Assembly: GCA_032716605.1 (NCBI GenBank)
Contig: JAVRFV010002373.1
Coordinates: 628,052-692,051 of the forward strand
Source: Paralithodes platypus
Taxonomy: Eukaryota; Arthropoda; Malacostraca; Decapoda; Lithodidae
Length of the DNA: 64,000 nucleotides
Direction of reading: 5' to 3'
This document shows, piece by piece, positions 31,033 to 43,325 of this stretch (position 1 is its first letter; each line of letters starts with the position of its first letter). Below the pieces are notes generated by a model that had not been told where the DNA came from, did not search any database, and saw only the letters and a program-made list of their open reading frames with translations. Both the position numbers and the translations under genes were made by a program.

Positions 31033-31375
31033 TGATAGGATTAATGGTGGTGGAGAGCATAGCCTTGACGACTACTACATCACTAGTGACGATGATAGTG
31101 ATGGTGGTGACCAGTAGTGTTGATGGTGACAGCAGTAGTGATGAAGGAAAAGATGGAGGAAGGTCGAGGAATGAAGAGTAGGTTCAAGGAGCAGATGGTG
31201 GACGGTTTGAAGAACTTGACAATTGGTGAGGAGAATCGTCTGGGAGGAGTGGAATAGGATATGAAAACATTGTCTATGACTCAGGAATGATGTGTTATAC
31301 TCGTTTGCGCATCGGTATTGGCCATAGTTGAAAGGCTGTCCTATATTTTGCCTTGGTCAGCTGCAGCAATGTATG

Positions 31376-31790
31376 AATATTTCTGTGTCCTTTTGTTTTT
31401 ATTTTTAATGGGAAAAATTTTAAAGCTTTTAGGAAAACTATAATTTAAAATCGTTATCTGATCCGTTTGCTTAACCCCTTCATGATGCGCAAGGACGAGT
31501 TTCTTCATTATAATTTGGTTATTTTTGTTTAGCGATTGTTTTTAATTTAGGAAGAGTTTCCAGGAATTAAAGGAGTAATATATCTCAATTATTGCTTTGA
31601 CTTCCAAAATTCCTTTCTAAACTTAATAAAATCTTTTAATGATGGCCAAAATATAAGGAAGGAACTTGCCCTGATAGACTGAAAGAATTAAGCAAACAAA
31701 TCAGATAACAAAATTAAAATTATAATGTTTTCCTAAAAAGACTGAAAATGTTTCTTATTAAACAATAAAATAAGAAGACACGGAAACTTA
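31376..31790. mobile_element. Foldback MITE with inner TTAA ends
   Basis: Inverted arms of about 140 bp (about 31376-31510 and 31650-31790) share TTTTAGGAAAAC, GTTATCTGATNNGTTTGC and TTAA-CCCCTTCA / TTAA-TTCTTTCA. Copies of the recurrent core motif (about 31518-31556 and 31609-31647) face each other. Positions 31033-31375 hold only decaying GAT/GGT repeats and no gene. Confidence 0.7.
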
Positions 31791-31839
31791 TTATAATCTC
31801 AAAACTAATGAGGCTGAACCTGGAGTAGCGGCGTCTACG

Positions 31840-32122
31840 TCGTGGGTCCACCTCCTGGGGCTGCCGACCCTTCCGTCCGGGGACATTATCGCCGACCGAT
31901 GGGGGACAGCCAGCTGCCGACCATGGGAGCCAAACTGCCACAACAATCCCCTGCCCCTTCCTTAAGGGCACGAGAACCTGGGAGTGGCTTCGATCGCCCG
32001 GGCAAGTACCACACCTCTCAAAACCACAAATCCTTGAGAGCCCTGTGGGAAAGCCCGACCGTGGCCTTGGAGACTCGGGGCTGTTCGGCCATGCAGCATT
32101 GGGAACGACAACAACAACAACA
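31840..32122 (+). repeat. SINE-like repeat with (CAA)n tail
   Basis: The 3' part (GGCCTTGG..ACTCGGGGCTGTTCGGCCA, then GGGAACGACAACAACAAC) matches the inverted copies at 44716-45020 and 45131-45183, which end in (GTT)n on the plus strand. A (CAA)n 3' tail and shared 3' ends with variable 5' ends suggest a retroposed short element. A tRNA or 7SL head was not identified. Confidence 0.6.
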
Positions 32123-32814
32123 AGATAATGAGGCTAAACATAAGGGAGAAGGGGGTACAAAGAATCCACCACCTGTAAGAAGTAGGCCTATAATTTTGTT
32201 CTACATGATTATATTTCAATAGTATGGAATCTAAAGATCTGAGGTGAAGCCAATGATTTCGGGGGCTGATGAGTGATTGGTGCTTCTGAATGCTTGTGTG
32301 CTTGCTTTTGGTGGGCGAAGTGTTATATGTGTTCTTCTCCTGTCACCTCTTTTTCCTTGCTCGTGTTTCATGCTGATCCTCCCTACCCCTTGACTGATCC
32401 TCCCTTCCCATTGACTGACTGGAACCTATAAAGACAGTTGGTTGCAAATGGATTCACATTATGGTTAACATTAGACGATTTTCTTTACCTTATGATTTAC
32501 CTTTAAGACTCAAAGAGGTAAATACAATCTCAATAAACCCTTTATATATCATAGGTCTTTTTATACTGCATAATATACTTTTTATACTGGCACAGTTGTG
32601 TGCCAACTGCCAGACAGTGTGGACGCAGCTGCTCCCTCTCCTTTTCCCGCCCTGCCTCGCCCCGCCCCCTTGTCCAGCTGAGTGGTTTTAAATCAAACAT
32701 TAAAATTTGTTTTTTAACTTGATGCATTGTAATCTTTTTTACAATTTAGAATTAGACCTTTTAACATTATTTTGACTTAGCAACGCTAGCAATTTTTTAA
32801 AATATACTCGTTTA
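32123..32814. other. Region upstream of LINE-G
   Basis: No gene supported. C-rich sequence at 32625-32690 is followed by A/T-rich sequence. It may include the 5' UTR of LINE-G, whose start could not be fixed. Confidence 0.4.
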
Positions 32815-34911
32815 ATGTATGTTATTAATCCTGACTGGAAACTACCCCAAACTACCATGACAGGCCAAAATAACTCAGTTCGAGTACGGCCGAGAACACG
32901 CAAACACCGGAAATATTCACCCTCACATAAGGTAAAGTCTTTACATCTAACACATTTCTTAGCCTCACACATTACCTCACATATTATTACAATTACACTC
33001 CTTGTTTTGACACTACATTCAGTTACACATAAACTAGCTCAAATACCACCAAGCTCATACAATGACACAACAACAAACACTAGCCCTCTCTGTAACCCAA
33101 TACTTAAGGCTATCCCTCAACATCATCATCATCAGTGCTCCAAACCACACCACAGCAATACAAACACACATCATAAACACACCATCCTACTTCTGTTGCT
33201 ACTGTGTGGAGACACAGGCGCTATGGTCAACCCTGGACCCTACTGTCCCAAATACCCATGTTATATTTGTAGAAAAGCGGTTAAATGGGAGCAGAGGGCC
33301 ATTCAGTGTGAACCCTGCGGTGATAGGTCCGAACATGAAGGCTGGTATCATGTCAGCTGTCTCGGATCTTTCACACAGGTTTATGCTGGATTAGTTGACA
33401 ATAGCGTCTCGTGGATCTGCGACAGTTGCGGCATGCCTAATTTCTCTAGTTCTTTCTTCTCATCTTCTCCCATCCCATTATACAACTCCTTCGATACACT
33501 AAATGAACATAACACGAACAATCCTCCTAAACAACACACCTCTCTCTTGAACCCTAAACACTCAACACCAGTCAAACATACTCCCTCTCACAGCTCTCCA
33601 CCACTAACTCTTAGCATAATACCAAGTCCCCAGATGTTCTCCCAGTGTTCCGGGGACTCATCGACCTCTCGCAACTCATCCTCAATAATAAATACACCCC
33701 ATTCCAACCAAAATCATTCACATAATCACTACTCACCTGCTCTAAACCATTCTCACCAATCACTACCACCCTCAAACCATCCATCTCCTTCCTTATCAAT
33801 GAGCCCCACACTACCAGTTCCTTCTTCCTTAGAATCCTCACCTTCCACTTATATCCATTCCCATCCATCCATCTCTTCCTCCTCCTCCCTAAACTCTCAC
33901 CCCATCTCTCCTTTCATTACCCCCCCTAGGTCTCATTCCTCCTTATCTTCCAACTCCACCTCCATACCATCCGACTCTACCCTAGACTGTTCCTCCATAT
34001 CTTTTCCCAACTCACTTGACTCCATATCTGACATTCCTCATCATAGTCCAACAACCCTCCGCCTCCTTAATATTAATTTTCGCAGCATCCAATCAAAAAT
34101 ACCCCAACTACAGCATACCATCACCACCTATAACCCTGACATCATAATAGGGACAGAGACATGGTTGACGCCGGACATTGACTCGACAGAAATATTCCCA
34201 CCTCCCTTTAACATGACAGTAATACGTAAAGACCGCTTGCCGGAGGCCGGAAAAGGTGGTGGTGTACTGATTGCCACCAAACTTGGCCTCACAGTTAAAC
34301 ACAGACCGGACCTCGACACAGACAGTGAAATCGTCTGGATCCAACTCCAACTTTCCAACTGTAAATCACTCCTTCTCGCTGCTTTCTACAGACCACCTTC
34401 TTCCAACACTGATTACTTACACAACCTTCACACATCCCTAGCACGTATTAACGCAGACAAGCACATATGGATCTCAGGCGATTTTAACCTCCCTGACATT
34501 GACTGGACTGCCATCTCTCCCCTCGATCCTCCCGATGCTGACACTCCTGATCCTATCATTCCTCACACTAACAGACGCCAACTACACGATACCTTCATAG
34601 ACACCATCAATACATTCTCACTTTTACAAACAGTACTCAAGCCAACACGAACACAAATTCGCCCCGGTGGCGACGGCGGCCCTTCTACCACATCTCACAC
34701 CTTAGACCTATTTCTCACTAACAACATTCTTCACATAACAAACACACAAGTTGTTCCAGGACTGAGCGACCATGACATTGTACTTGTTGACGCTGATCTC
34801 CGACCAAGTAGACTAAAACAGCGACCAAGACTTATCTTTATCTACTCCAGAGCTGACTTAGACGTGATCAAACAATACTTGACTAAACTCAAAAATGACT
34901 TTTTTTTATAA
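32815..34911 (+). pseudogene. LINE-G N-terminal region: 2A-like motif, PHD finger, endonuclease
   Basis: Of 698 residues, a hydrophobic stretch (ILLLLLLCGD, 124-133) runs into NPGP (139-142), resembling 2A-like signals. A PHD-type finger follows (YPCYICRKAV at 147, CEPC at 165-168, WYHVSC at 177-182, WICDSC at 200-205). A long S/P/H-rich linker (210-410) precedes an AP-type endonuclease with LLNINFRSIQ, IIIGTETWL (catalytic Glu), GKGGGVLIATK, LLAAFYRPPSS, WISGDFNLPDIDW (catalytic Asp/Asn), HTLDLFLTN and GLSDHDIVLV (Asp-His). The frame is lost at about 34905 by a change in a T run, just before the RT linker. Confidence 0.88.
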
Positions 34912-34952
34912 CAGACCCACACACAAGACCCCTCTTAACAAACTGGAACAAC

Positions 34953-36929
34953 TTGCAACACACCATCCATACAGCCATGCACAAATACATACCACAAAAA
35001 ACCCCATCAAGTAGATATACTCTTCCATGGTTCACCAGGGATCTACGTAGACAACATCGCAAAAAACAAAGACTTTATAAACGTGCGCAGACACACAACA
35101 CACCTGTAAACTGGACCGCATATACATCACACCAAAAAACATTTGCCAAAAACATAAAAAAAGCGGAACGCAAACACATAGCTTCGTATCTCGCAGACGT
35201 CAGAAACAACACCAAACATTTCTTCAAATTTTTCAAGTCGCGCAGGCAGGATACCATCACCATCACATCACTTAAAGACAACAACGACACTCTACAAACC
35301 ACTCCAGAATACAAAACACAGATACTCAACACTCATTTCCAATCAGTATTCACACAAGAAAACAACCAAATACCTAACATGCCAGAAAACCCCTACCCAC
35401 CCATACCCAACCTAGACATAACGACTAACGGCATACAGAAACTACTAGAGACACTTGACACAAACAAAGCCACTGGTCCTGACAACATCCCTGCCTTCAT
35501 CCTTAAAAATTGTGCCTCAATCCTTGCCCCCATCCTGCAAAGCATCTTTACTCAGTCACTTCACACAGGCATCCTTCCACCTGACTGGCTTTGTGCGAAC
35601 ATCACTCCCCTTTTCAAGACAGGTGACAGGACTGATCCAAAGAATTATAGACCCATCTCACTCACATCCATCCCATGCAAAATTTTAGAACACATTATAC
35701 ATGAACACATTATGAATCACCTAGACGCAAACAACATCCTTACTGACACACAACATGGATTTCGGGCCAAAAGATCATGCGAATCACAACTCATTGCCAC
35801 ATATCATGACATAACTAAACAACTGGACCGACGAGACATTAAACAGGTTGACGCTATTATCCTAGATTTCGCCAAAGCCTTTGACAAAGTACCCCACAAA
35901 AGACTTCAGCATAAATGAGCTTTTTACAGTATAACTGGACCTACTCTTCACTGGATCACTAATTTCCTTACAAAACGGACTCAACGAGTACTCCTTGACG
36001 GCTCTTCCTCAGACTCTGTCCCCGTTTCTTCTGGTGTCCCACAAGGCACGGTTCTTGGCCCTCTTCTTTTCCTTCTTTATATTAATGACCTTCCTCTGTC
36101 AACACCTAACTCTTCTACTAGACTATTTGCCGACGATAGTTTGATGTTTAGGCCCATACTGACTAGAGACGACTGTGGACTTATCCAGCAAGACTTAAAC
36201 GCCCTCGAACATTGGGAGAACACCTGGCAGATGTCTTTCCACCCCGATAAGTGTAAACTTCTCCGCTTTACCCGCTCCCGATCACCCATCACTTTCAATT
36301 ACACATTACACAACCAACCACTAGAATCAGTTCCTTCATACAAATATCTTGGCGTCCACCTCTCCACCAACCTAAGATTCAACACCCACATTCATCACAT
36401 ACAAAGTCAGGCAAACCGCACACTAGGGTTCTTGAGGAGGAATTTACACAATTGTACACGAGACATCAAACACATAGCTTATAACACCCTTGTTCGCCCA
36501 ACACTGGAGTACTGCGCCGCAGTATGGGATCCATACACTCAATCTAACATTAACACACTTGAAAAATTAACACAAAAGCAGCCATGCAGGTTCATCACAC
36601 ACAATTACACGCAAACTCCAGGCATCACAACCCGTATCAAAAATACAATAAGCATGGAAACCCTTAACACTCGAAGACTCAGGCACAGACTCACAGTAAT
36701 GTATAAAATCACACACAATTATATTGACATTAAAAAACATGAATACCTACACAACTCAAACACCCGCAACACTCGTAACACACATTCTCATAAGTACCAA
36801 ACATACCACACTAATACTGACTTCTACAAACACTCATTCTTTCCACGAACCATACAGGATTGGAACAGTCTCCCAGAAGATACAATAAATAGCCCTACAC
36901 TAGACACATTCAAACACAGAATAAACTAA
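34953..36929 (+). pseudogene. LINE-G reverse transcriptase
   Basis: The first part (34953-35918) has ATGPDNIPAFILKN, NYRPISLTSIPCK, QHGFRAKRSCESQL and the catalytic block IILDFAKAFDKVPH. After an in-frame TGA at 35916-35918 (and an adjacent frame slip) the coding sense continues with SSGVPQGTVLGPLLF, the catalytic LFADDSLMF (about 36118-36144), YKYLGVHLS, the thumb (LVRPTLEYCAAVWDPYT) and a C-terminal tail ending DTFKHRIN at 36929. Apart from the stop the enzyme is well conserved, so the copy is fairly young. Confidence 0.88.
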
Positions 36930-37369
36930 CATTTCGCCCACATCACACACACACACCATAAACCCTCCACTTACAGTAGCTCCCCCCATCCTATATCCTG
37001 ACCCCCCATCCTCCACCCTAATACCCTTATATGTGTGATATGCGCAAGTCCAGCGCCCTACACATTATCAATCGAGCTCGAGATAAGATCGTCTACTTTT
37101 AGCCAGAATAAAAAGTAAAACAAGGTCATCTTGTTTTGAATGGGTATTATTAATTTATATGAAAAATGAAAATAGGCAATCTCTCTCGATCTCTCTCTTA
37201 CATAAAAATATATGTATTACCCTGTAGCCTATCTGCAAAATCCCGCAACCACAAAACTACCCGAGTTGACGTCTGGGATAGTGTAAAATAGTCGTTGGTG
37301 GCGAAGTCTTATAAACCCACCACTTAATGCATCACCACGAGACTATCACCTGATTCTTTCAAGGAGAAC
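36930..37369. other. LINE-G 3' region and flank
   Basis: (CA)n-rich 3' UTR, then a partial instance of the recurrent core motif (gatcgtctacttttagccag, about 37088-37107) and A/T-rich flank with a (CT)n run near 37180-37200. No gene. Confidence 0.45.
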
Positions 37370-37562
37370 TAAGGTTGCTATCCTATTATACGTCCATGGT
37401 AGTGTACAGTGAGTTAGAGCGCAATCTGGTAAAACCCTACTGAGGTCCCTGACCAGGGTTCGAAACCACACCAGTCTGGTAAAACCTACTGAGATCACTA
37501 ACCAGGGTTTGAAACAGCGCCAGGCAGGCCACTGGGCCTGGGGATTTTCGGGAGGGTTAAAT
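37370..37562 (+). repeat. tRNA-derived SINE-like repeat
   Basis: GGTTCGAAACC (about 37448) matches the consensus B box of a type 2 RNA polymerase III promoter. About 50 bp upstream, TAGTGTACAGTGAGTTAGAGC has the layout of an A box. The second half repeats 'tctggtaaaa-cctactgag-tc' and ends with a degenerate second B box (GGTTTGAAAC) near 37505, so the head appears dimeric. The region is not a plausible functional tRNA gene. Confidence 0.6.
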
Positions 37563-37689
37563 TCCCTTTGTACACCCAGCATTTCATATGTGTTAGTGAT
37601 ATTGTGTTTCATTGTTGTTTGATTAAATTTAGTATGTGTTGCTTTGTGATACCTGTCAAATATTAATTTATTTGTTCTTATTAATTGGT

Positions 37690-38250
37690 AACTGGTCATG
37701 GATTAGGAGAGATAAATTGACTCCTACCCTTTTTGAGTTACAAAGGTTAGGGGTAGAGTAATCGAGCTAATATCCTAGGTTGGAGTCCTTGGAATACCAT
37801 GTGTGTTCATTACTTTAATTGATTTCATTAGTTAGGTTTATTTGTAAATTAATTGGTGGGTTGGTGAAAACAAATATGAATTAATACCATTTGGGAAGAG
37901 TCAGCCAGGGAAATTAAGTGGGGAAATGTACAGCCCATTTGCCTGTAGCCCTTTATGAGTTACAGAGGATAGGGGTCACGATTTCTGCACTGAGAAGTAC
38001 TTGAAGGATATTACAGTACTGTACTCTCATTGAAATTACAATACCTATGCCCCGTTTCAAATTGGTAGTCCAGAAATTGTGACCCTTAACCTCTGTAACT
38101 CAAAAACGTCTAGAGCGAATGGACTATAAGTTTCCTCACCTATTCCCTGGCTGGCTCTTCCCAAATGTTAGAAATATTAGCTCGATTACTCTAGTACATT
38201 TCGAGTTATGAGAGGTTGGGGTGGGGATTTCTGGCCTACCTATAATGAAC
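37690..38250. mobile_element. Foldback element related to 29222-29442
   Basis: The right arm (38055-38250) contains the core 'tattccctggc..ctcttcccaaatgttagaaatattagctcgatta' in direct sense. The left arm (37720-37990) contains it inverted, interrupted by about 105 bp at 37773-37878. Ends carry 'gagttacaaaggtta' and 'cgagttatgagagg'. No ORF inside is convincing. Confidence 0.65.
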
Positions 38251-38770
38251 AAGGTACAGTTGTTAATGCAAAAATTAAGCTGTATGTGAGTGTATTGAGC
38301 CGGTGACAACCTTTTATTTTGTTGTATTCTGGCAAACTATTCCATGCAGCTTAGGAAGGAAGGACGTATACCTATTACAAGGCTGCAGACTATCTCAATC
38401 CTTTAAACTACCATATACCCTTCCTGAGCTTCATAAAATCGTCTAAATGTAGCTGAAATAAAACAAAAAAATGGTAATGAAATGAAAAAAGTATATTGTT
38501 TACCGTTTCATGAAAAATGATACATGTCAAGACGATCGGACGCATCAAAATGAAAAGCGGTACGCGTTATGAAACTTACTTTGAACAAAACAAACTTTTC
38601 ATTTTAGTCTTATCTTCAATTCAGGATATATTCAATTAAAGGCTCTATTGTTCGTATTGATTAATATATTGGTGTAAAGAGCATACTAACATTGCTAATA
38701 TTGGCTACTAAATACAATCATCTCATGTATATAGTACAACAATGATATTAACTTATTTGAGATTAGATAT
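38251..38770. other. Non-coding stretch with inverted core motifs
   Basis: Two opposed copies of the recurrent core motif (38332-38363 and 38419-38455) suggest a small decayed MITE at about 38330-38470. Nothing else is recognised before LINE-H. Confidence 0.5.
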
Positions 38771-39410
38771 CGAGAAATCCAGTGCCTCGCTTTCGATTAT
38801 ATCTTGGTGAATGAGAATGCAAGGAAGAACGTGGAATACATGAGGATAGACGAAGAACGAGGAATGGATGTGACAAGTGACCACAATATGTTGTGGATAC
38901 AGTATACCTGTGGGAGGGAGAGAAAGGAAGCTAGGAAACCAAAGGGTAAGAAATGGAAACTGAAACAAGCGGACTGGGTAAAATTCGGGGAAGAACTAGA
39001 GCGTGTGAACTGGAGGGATGACGGAGGGGTAGACAGAATGAATGAAGAATTCACCAAGACAGTGAAAGAAGTAGCTGAAAGAAGAGTCGGGAGGAAAAAG
39101 AAAGGAAATAATAGGAGACCCCAGAGGAGATGGTGGAACCAAGACATCGAATCTGCCAGAAAAAAAAAGAAAAGAGAGCAACCGAAGGTGTAGAAGACTA
39201 AGGAGGTCCAAGGACAACGGTGAGAATGAACGGGTCGCATATGAGGAAGCATGGGAGGAATACAGGAAGCACAAAAGCATAACAGGAGGTTTAATAAGGA
39301 AAGCGAGAGTAAAAGCCGATAAGGATGTAGTAGATGAGCTGAAGGCAAGAGGTGGTGAGGTCAGCAGAGAATGGTATGACTTCCTAAGGGGAGAACAAGA
39401 GAGTGAAAGA
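38770..39410 (+). pseudogene. LINE-H endonuclease end and linker
   Basis: The plus-strand sense around 38790 reads FDYILVNENARKNVEYM and then TSDHNMLW, i.e. the last motif (S-D-H) of an AP-type endonuclease. A K/E-rich linker (KQADWVKFGEELERVNW, RRWWNQDIE) follows to 39193. It then continues in another frame (39195-39410) up to the RT frame. The upstream endonuclease is lost by 5' truncation and there is a frameshift near 39170 in an A run. Confidence 0.75.
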
Positions 39411-40898
39411 GTGAATGTGGAAGTAATAATGGTGAACGGAAGAGAGGTGAGAGGGAAACCGGAGAAAGCTAGGGCAGTAAAAGAATTCTGGGAAAACATA
39501 GGGGGTGCGAATGAGGTGGAAGATAGGGGCGAACCCAACCTGATAATAGGAAGAAAGATACCAGTAGATAAAAATATGGATTACGAGATCAGTAGAGAAG
39601 AGATAAGGAAATGTGTCAAGAAACTGAAGAACGGTAAAGCCGCAGGAAACGACGAGATCCCATATGAATTCTACAAAGAGGGTGGGAATGGAGTAATTGA
39701 AGGCATGTATGGACTTTTTAAGAAAGTATGGTCAGGAGAGAGGGTACCGTATAAATGGAACGAGAGCCGGGTGACCCTCCTGCACAAAGGGGGTCACAAG
39801 AGTAAGAAAGAGCTGAAAAACTACCGACCAATAACGCTAACGGACACAATTTCCAAGGTGTTCTGTGGGGTGCTGAATGAAAGGCTGAAAGGGATCTTTG
39901 AAAGGAACAGAGTGATGGGAGAAGAACAGAATGGGTTTCGAGTGGACAGAAGAGGGGAAGATAACATGTTCGTAGTGAGAGAAGTGATAGAGAATACGAA
40001 AAAGTCCGGACGGAAGGGATACTTCGCCTTCCTAGACATAGAGAAAGCATATGACAGAGTGAACAGGTACAAGTTGTGTAGGCTGCTTGAAACAGTAGGA
40101 GTGAGTGAAAAGATAATAAATATTATAAGAGGTATGTATGAGAATACCAGGGCTAGATACAGTATGGGGGATATAGAGACAGACTGGGTCGAAAACAAGC
40201 GGGGAGTTAGACAGGGCTGTGGGCTATCCCCCCTCCTGTTTGGGATGTACACAGAGGAACTAGCTGCAAGAATGAAAGAAGCCGGCAGGGGAACACTAAT
40301 TGGGAACGAACGTCTGGGTATCTTGCTATATGCAGATGACGTAGTGATCATGAGCGACAACCGAGAGGATCTGCAGAGGATGCTAGATGTGGTGTCCGAA
40401 TATGGGAATGATCTGAATGTGAGTTTTAGCAGGGAGAAAAGTAAAGTATTGGTAGTGAATGGAGATGAAACGGATGTGGGTGCGACGTGGCTACTTGGGA
40501 ATAATATAATTACCCAAACAAATGAATACAAGTACCTGGGAATGACAGTGGATGCAAGAGGATGCGAGAAAACAAAAGATGAGAGACTAACAAGAGCGAG
40601 CCAATGGGTGGGAAGACTTGGCAGTGCTGCAAGGTGTAGAGCGAACAAGTATGAAGTAGTGCGAGGAGTATGGAAAGGTATGGCGGTGCCAGGCCTGATG
40701 TATGGTCTGGAAACCATCCCGTGGACAACGAATGACACGGCAAAGCTGGAAGTTGCCCAGAATAGGGTCGGAAGGCTTGCACTGGGAGCGAACAAGTACA
40801 CTGCAGTAGAAGCCTTGAGAGGTGACGCGGGATGGAGCTCCTTTGAAGAAAGAATAGACAAGGGAGTCCTACGGTACCGGTCAGACTGGAAAAAATGA
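39411..40898 (+). pseudogene. LINE-H reverse transcriptase
   Basis: The 495-residue frame holds KLKNGKAAGNDEIPYEFYK, NYRPITLTDTISKV, the catalytic block FAFLDIEKAYDRVNR, RGVRQGCGLSPLLFGMY, the catalytic LLYADDVVIMSD (about 40322-40357) and EYKYLGMTVD. It is open throughout and keeps all RT motifs. The frame stops at TGA 40896-40898 after an A6 run. The coding sense goes on in the next frame at 40895, so a single-base slip probably separates the two. Confidence 0.88.
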
Positions 40899-41545
40899 AT
40901 GGTGATAGATGGGCACGAAAGGTGTTTGAATGGGCTAAGGAGAGTAGTAAATGGAACAAGATGTGCGACAGAAAGATAGAGAAGTACGGAATGCGTGGTA
41001 TCATGATGGGGGAAAGTATGGAAATGTGGAGCCATGAGAGATGGAAGAAAGAGATCGGCAAACGGGTACAAAGCGTAGCAAGGGACGAATGGGCGGGGAA
41101 TATGAGAAACAAGAGTTCACTAGAATGGTACATGTGTAAGCAACAGCCAAGAAGGGAGCCATTCTACGATGGGAGCATTGGAGGTGAACTCCTCTTCAAG
41201 GCCCGAACTAAGTCGCTTGAGCTGAACAGCAGAACATATAGATGGTCAAATGAAGGCAACAAGGCATGCAAGATGTGCGAGAGTGGGGAGGACGAGACTG
41301 TGGAGCATATCCTCCTAAAGTGCAGAAAATATGAAGGAGAAAGGCGGGTAATGCTAAGATCCATAGTGCAAGAGATTGGTGCGGAGGAATGGAATGCAGT
41401 GGTAGGAAGGTATGAATGGGGGCTCGACGGAATAGTGATCTACCTGCTCGGCCTGAACGACCTAAACATGTGGAATGAGACCACTGCACGGAGTGTTAAG
41501 GACTACCTAGAGGGAGTATGGAGGAAAAGATCAGCCTCACAATAG
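40895..41545 (+). pseudogene. LINE-H C-terminal domain with zinc knuckle
   Basis: A 216-residue frame continues LINE-H after the A6 run and overlaps the RT stop by an ATGA. It contains a zf-RVT-type finger CKMCESGEDETVEHILLKC (C-x2-C-x9-H-x4-C, about 41269-41325), preceded by 'RTKSLELNSRTYRW', as found at the C-terminus of several LINE clades. The end is followed by GAGGCTGGGGTGAGAATGCC, probably the start of the 3' UTR. Confidence 0.85.
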
Positions 41546-42206
41546 TGAGGCTGGGGTGAGAATGCCCACGGGGGAACAATCTTCTTTTATTCTCAACCTG
41601 TCCTTTTCCATTATAGTTTATAAGTTTATCCTAGGAGAGAGAGCCGATACTAAGGCCACACCTCGACCAGTCGAGCGTGACTCTCGCACCAAGACCAAGA
41701 CCTTTCGCCTAAAATCTAAACAAATCTTATAGGATATTTCACTATTTTCATTGATAGTTATGGGCGTTAATAACGATATTCATTAATGTTATTTATTTAT
41801 TAACATAGTTGTATAATTTAGAGTGTGTTTTACTTGGCCTAGATGAGTCAAAGTGTATTGATATCAGATATGACAATAGGCCTAGGCTATGATTAATTAT
41901 TTATATAGGCTAAGTCATGTTTCCACGTCTTTAGGGCCAAGCGGTGCATCGGAACATTCTCGCTGACGCCGCTAACTTCAGAGTAAATATTTTGGTTTAG
42001 CCTGTTTGGGGTTACGGGGTAGGCTAGCCCGCCCTGGGTGCCACTGATTTCGACTTGGATGTTCTGACTTCTCCTTGGTGGTAGGCTACTGGTTTAGACG
42101 ACGTTAGACGGGCCCGTGTGGTTAGCCTCCTCTGCAACTTCTTGAGGACGACGGGCCGTTTGGTCCGCCACTGAGCCCCCCAGGATCCTCGGTTTAGGCT
42201 AATGTT
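41546..42206. other. Non-coding stretch between LINE-H and element R copy 2
   Basis: The first ~90 bp are likely the LINE-H 3' UTR. The rest includes a GC-richer stretch (41940-42190) without an ORF. No gene seen. Confidence 0.45.
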
Positions 42207-43099
42207 ATTTTGGAAAAACTAAATAGCCTAGGCTAAGATGGTCACCAATTTTCCCATGGATTTTTTTATTTTTCCCCGTTAGTTTTCATCAATAGGCCTA
42301 TATAGTGTTTGGAAATAATTGCAACCCTCGGCGAAACCGTTTTCCCCATTATACAACGATCTTAAGACACGCCGCCCGATAGTGGGGAGGGCTATGAAGT
42401 ACAGGGAAAATGAGGGGTTAAATGCGTAAAACGGCGATTAAAACGTATTTTAGCAAAACTTGGCTCGGGTTTTAAGGTATTTCTAAGGCCTAAAACCCAA
42501 TATTTCGAAAACCCGAGCCAAGTTTTGGCCAAAGCTGGCTCGGATTTTGAGAGTTTGTAGACAACAAAATGACAGTAGGCCTAACCTCATTTAGAAATTT
42601 GGCTCAGGTATTCCGAAATTGCAAAGGCATAAAACCCTAATTTTGGAAAACCTGAGCCAAGTTTTGGCAAAACTTGGCTCGGATTTCGCGAATTTTAAGA
42701 GTAAACAATTTACAGTAACCTAATTTAGAATTTTGGCTCATGTTTCCCTAAATTGCAAACCCCAAAAAGCATAATTTTGGAAAACCCGAGCCAATTTTTG
42801 GCAAAACGTGGATCGTATTTTGAGAATCGAAAAAGACTAACTACATTTCGGAAATCGGCTCATGATTTCCCTAATTGCAAAGCCATATAACCAGATTTAT
42901 CGAAAACGTAGCACTTATTTAAATCATAAATATCCAGTAACATAGACCTAGTACATTGGATACAAGCCTAATCCACACCTAACGCCTACAATGTGTCCGT
43001 AGTACCTAGTAGGCCTACGTGGCCCCGTGGGATACAACATGGCGGTTGGGCCGGCGCCCATTTAGTAGCCTACCGGTATTCGGCCGTATCTGTAAATAC

Positions 43100-43325
43100 G
43101 AATGCGAGGAACTTCGAGCGAATTCCTGATCAAGCGGATGCACAATCCAATCTAATTAACCTAACTTAACCTAACCTAACCTAACTTAACCTAACCTAAC
43201 CTAACTTAACCTAACTTAACCTAACCTAACTTAACCTAACTTAACTTAACTTAACCTAACTTAACTTAACCTAACCTAAATGCGCCTCCGCTCGAATATG
43301 AATTCGCTCGAAGTGTCCAGATACC
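43100..43325. mobile_element. 8-bp TSD element carrying a telomere-like array
   Basis: Flanked by GTAAATAC at 43092-43099 and 43326-43333; element R copy 1 has this 8-mer once at the matching site (about 14086-14093, inverted). Inverted ends share ACTTCGAGCGAATTC. The centre (43157-43279) is a run of CCTAA/CTTAA pentamers. Confidence 0.85.
43157..43279. repeat. Telomere-like (CCTAA)n/(CTTAA)n array
   Basis: About 24 pentamers of AACCT and AACTT in mixed order. TTAGG is the usual arthropod telomere repeat. The array lies within an element with 8-bp TSD, so it is probably transposed rather than a former chromosome end. Confidence 0.9.

Larger units (their letters stand above)
32815..37080 (+). 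mobile_element. LINE-G, near-complete PHD-EN-RT retrotransposon
   Basis: A plus-strand element with a PHD finger, endonuclease, RT and C-terminal tail in order over 4.1 kb. It is broken only by a frameshift near 34905 in an eight-T run and a TGA at 35916-35918. Base use is strikingly C/A-rich on the coding strand compared with its surroundings. The organisation fits CR1-type LINEs. The 3' end is not sharply defined. Confidence 0.85.

Noticed and set aside
37440..37510. Functional tRNA gene
   Set aside because: A- and B-box-like sequences exist, but a cloverleaf with paired acceptor and anticodon stems could not be drawn; a SINE head is likelier.
38797..41489. Several long minus-strand frames (for example 39821-41071, 416 codons)
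   Set aside because: They are antisense shadows of LINE-H, low-complexity in composition and without motifs. The plus strand has all RT motifs.
43157..43279. Ancient telomere or chromosome-fusion site
   Set aside because: The array is enclosed by inverted ends and an 8-bp target duplication, with the empty site present in element R copy 1.
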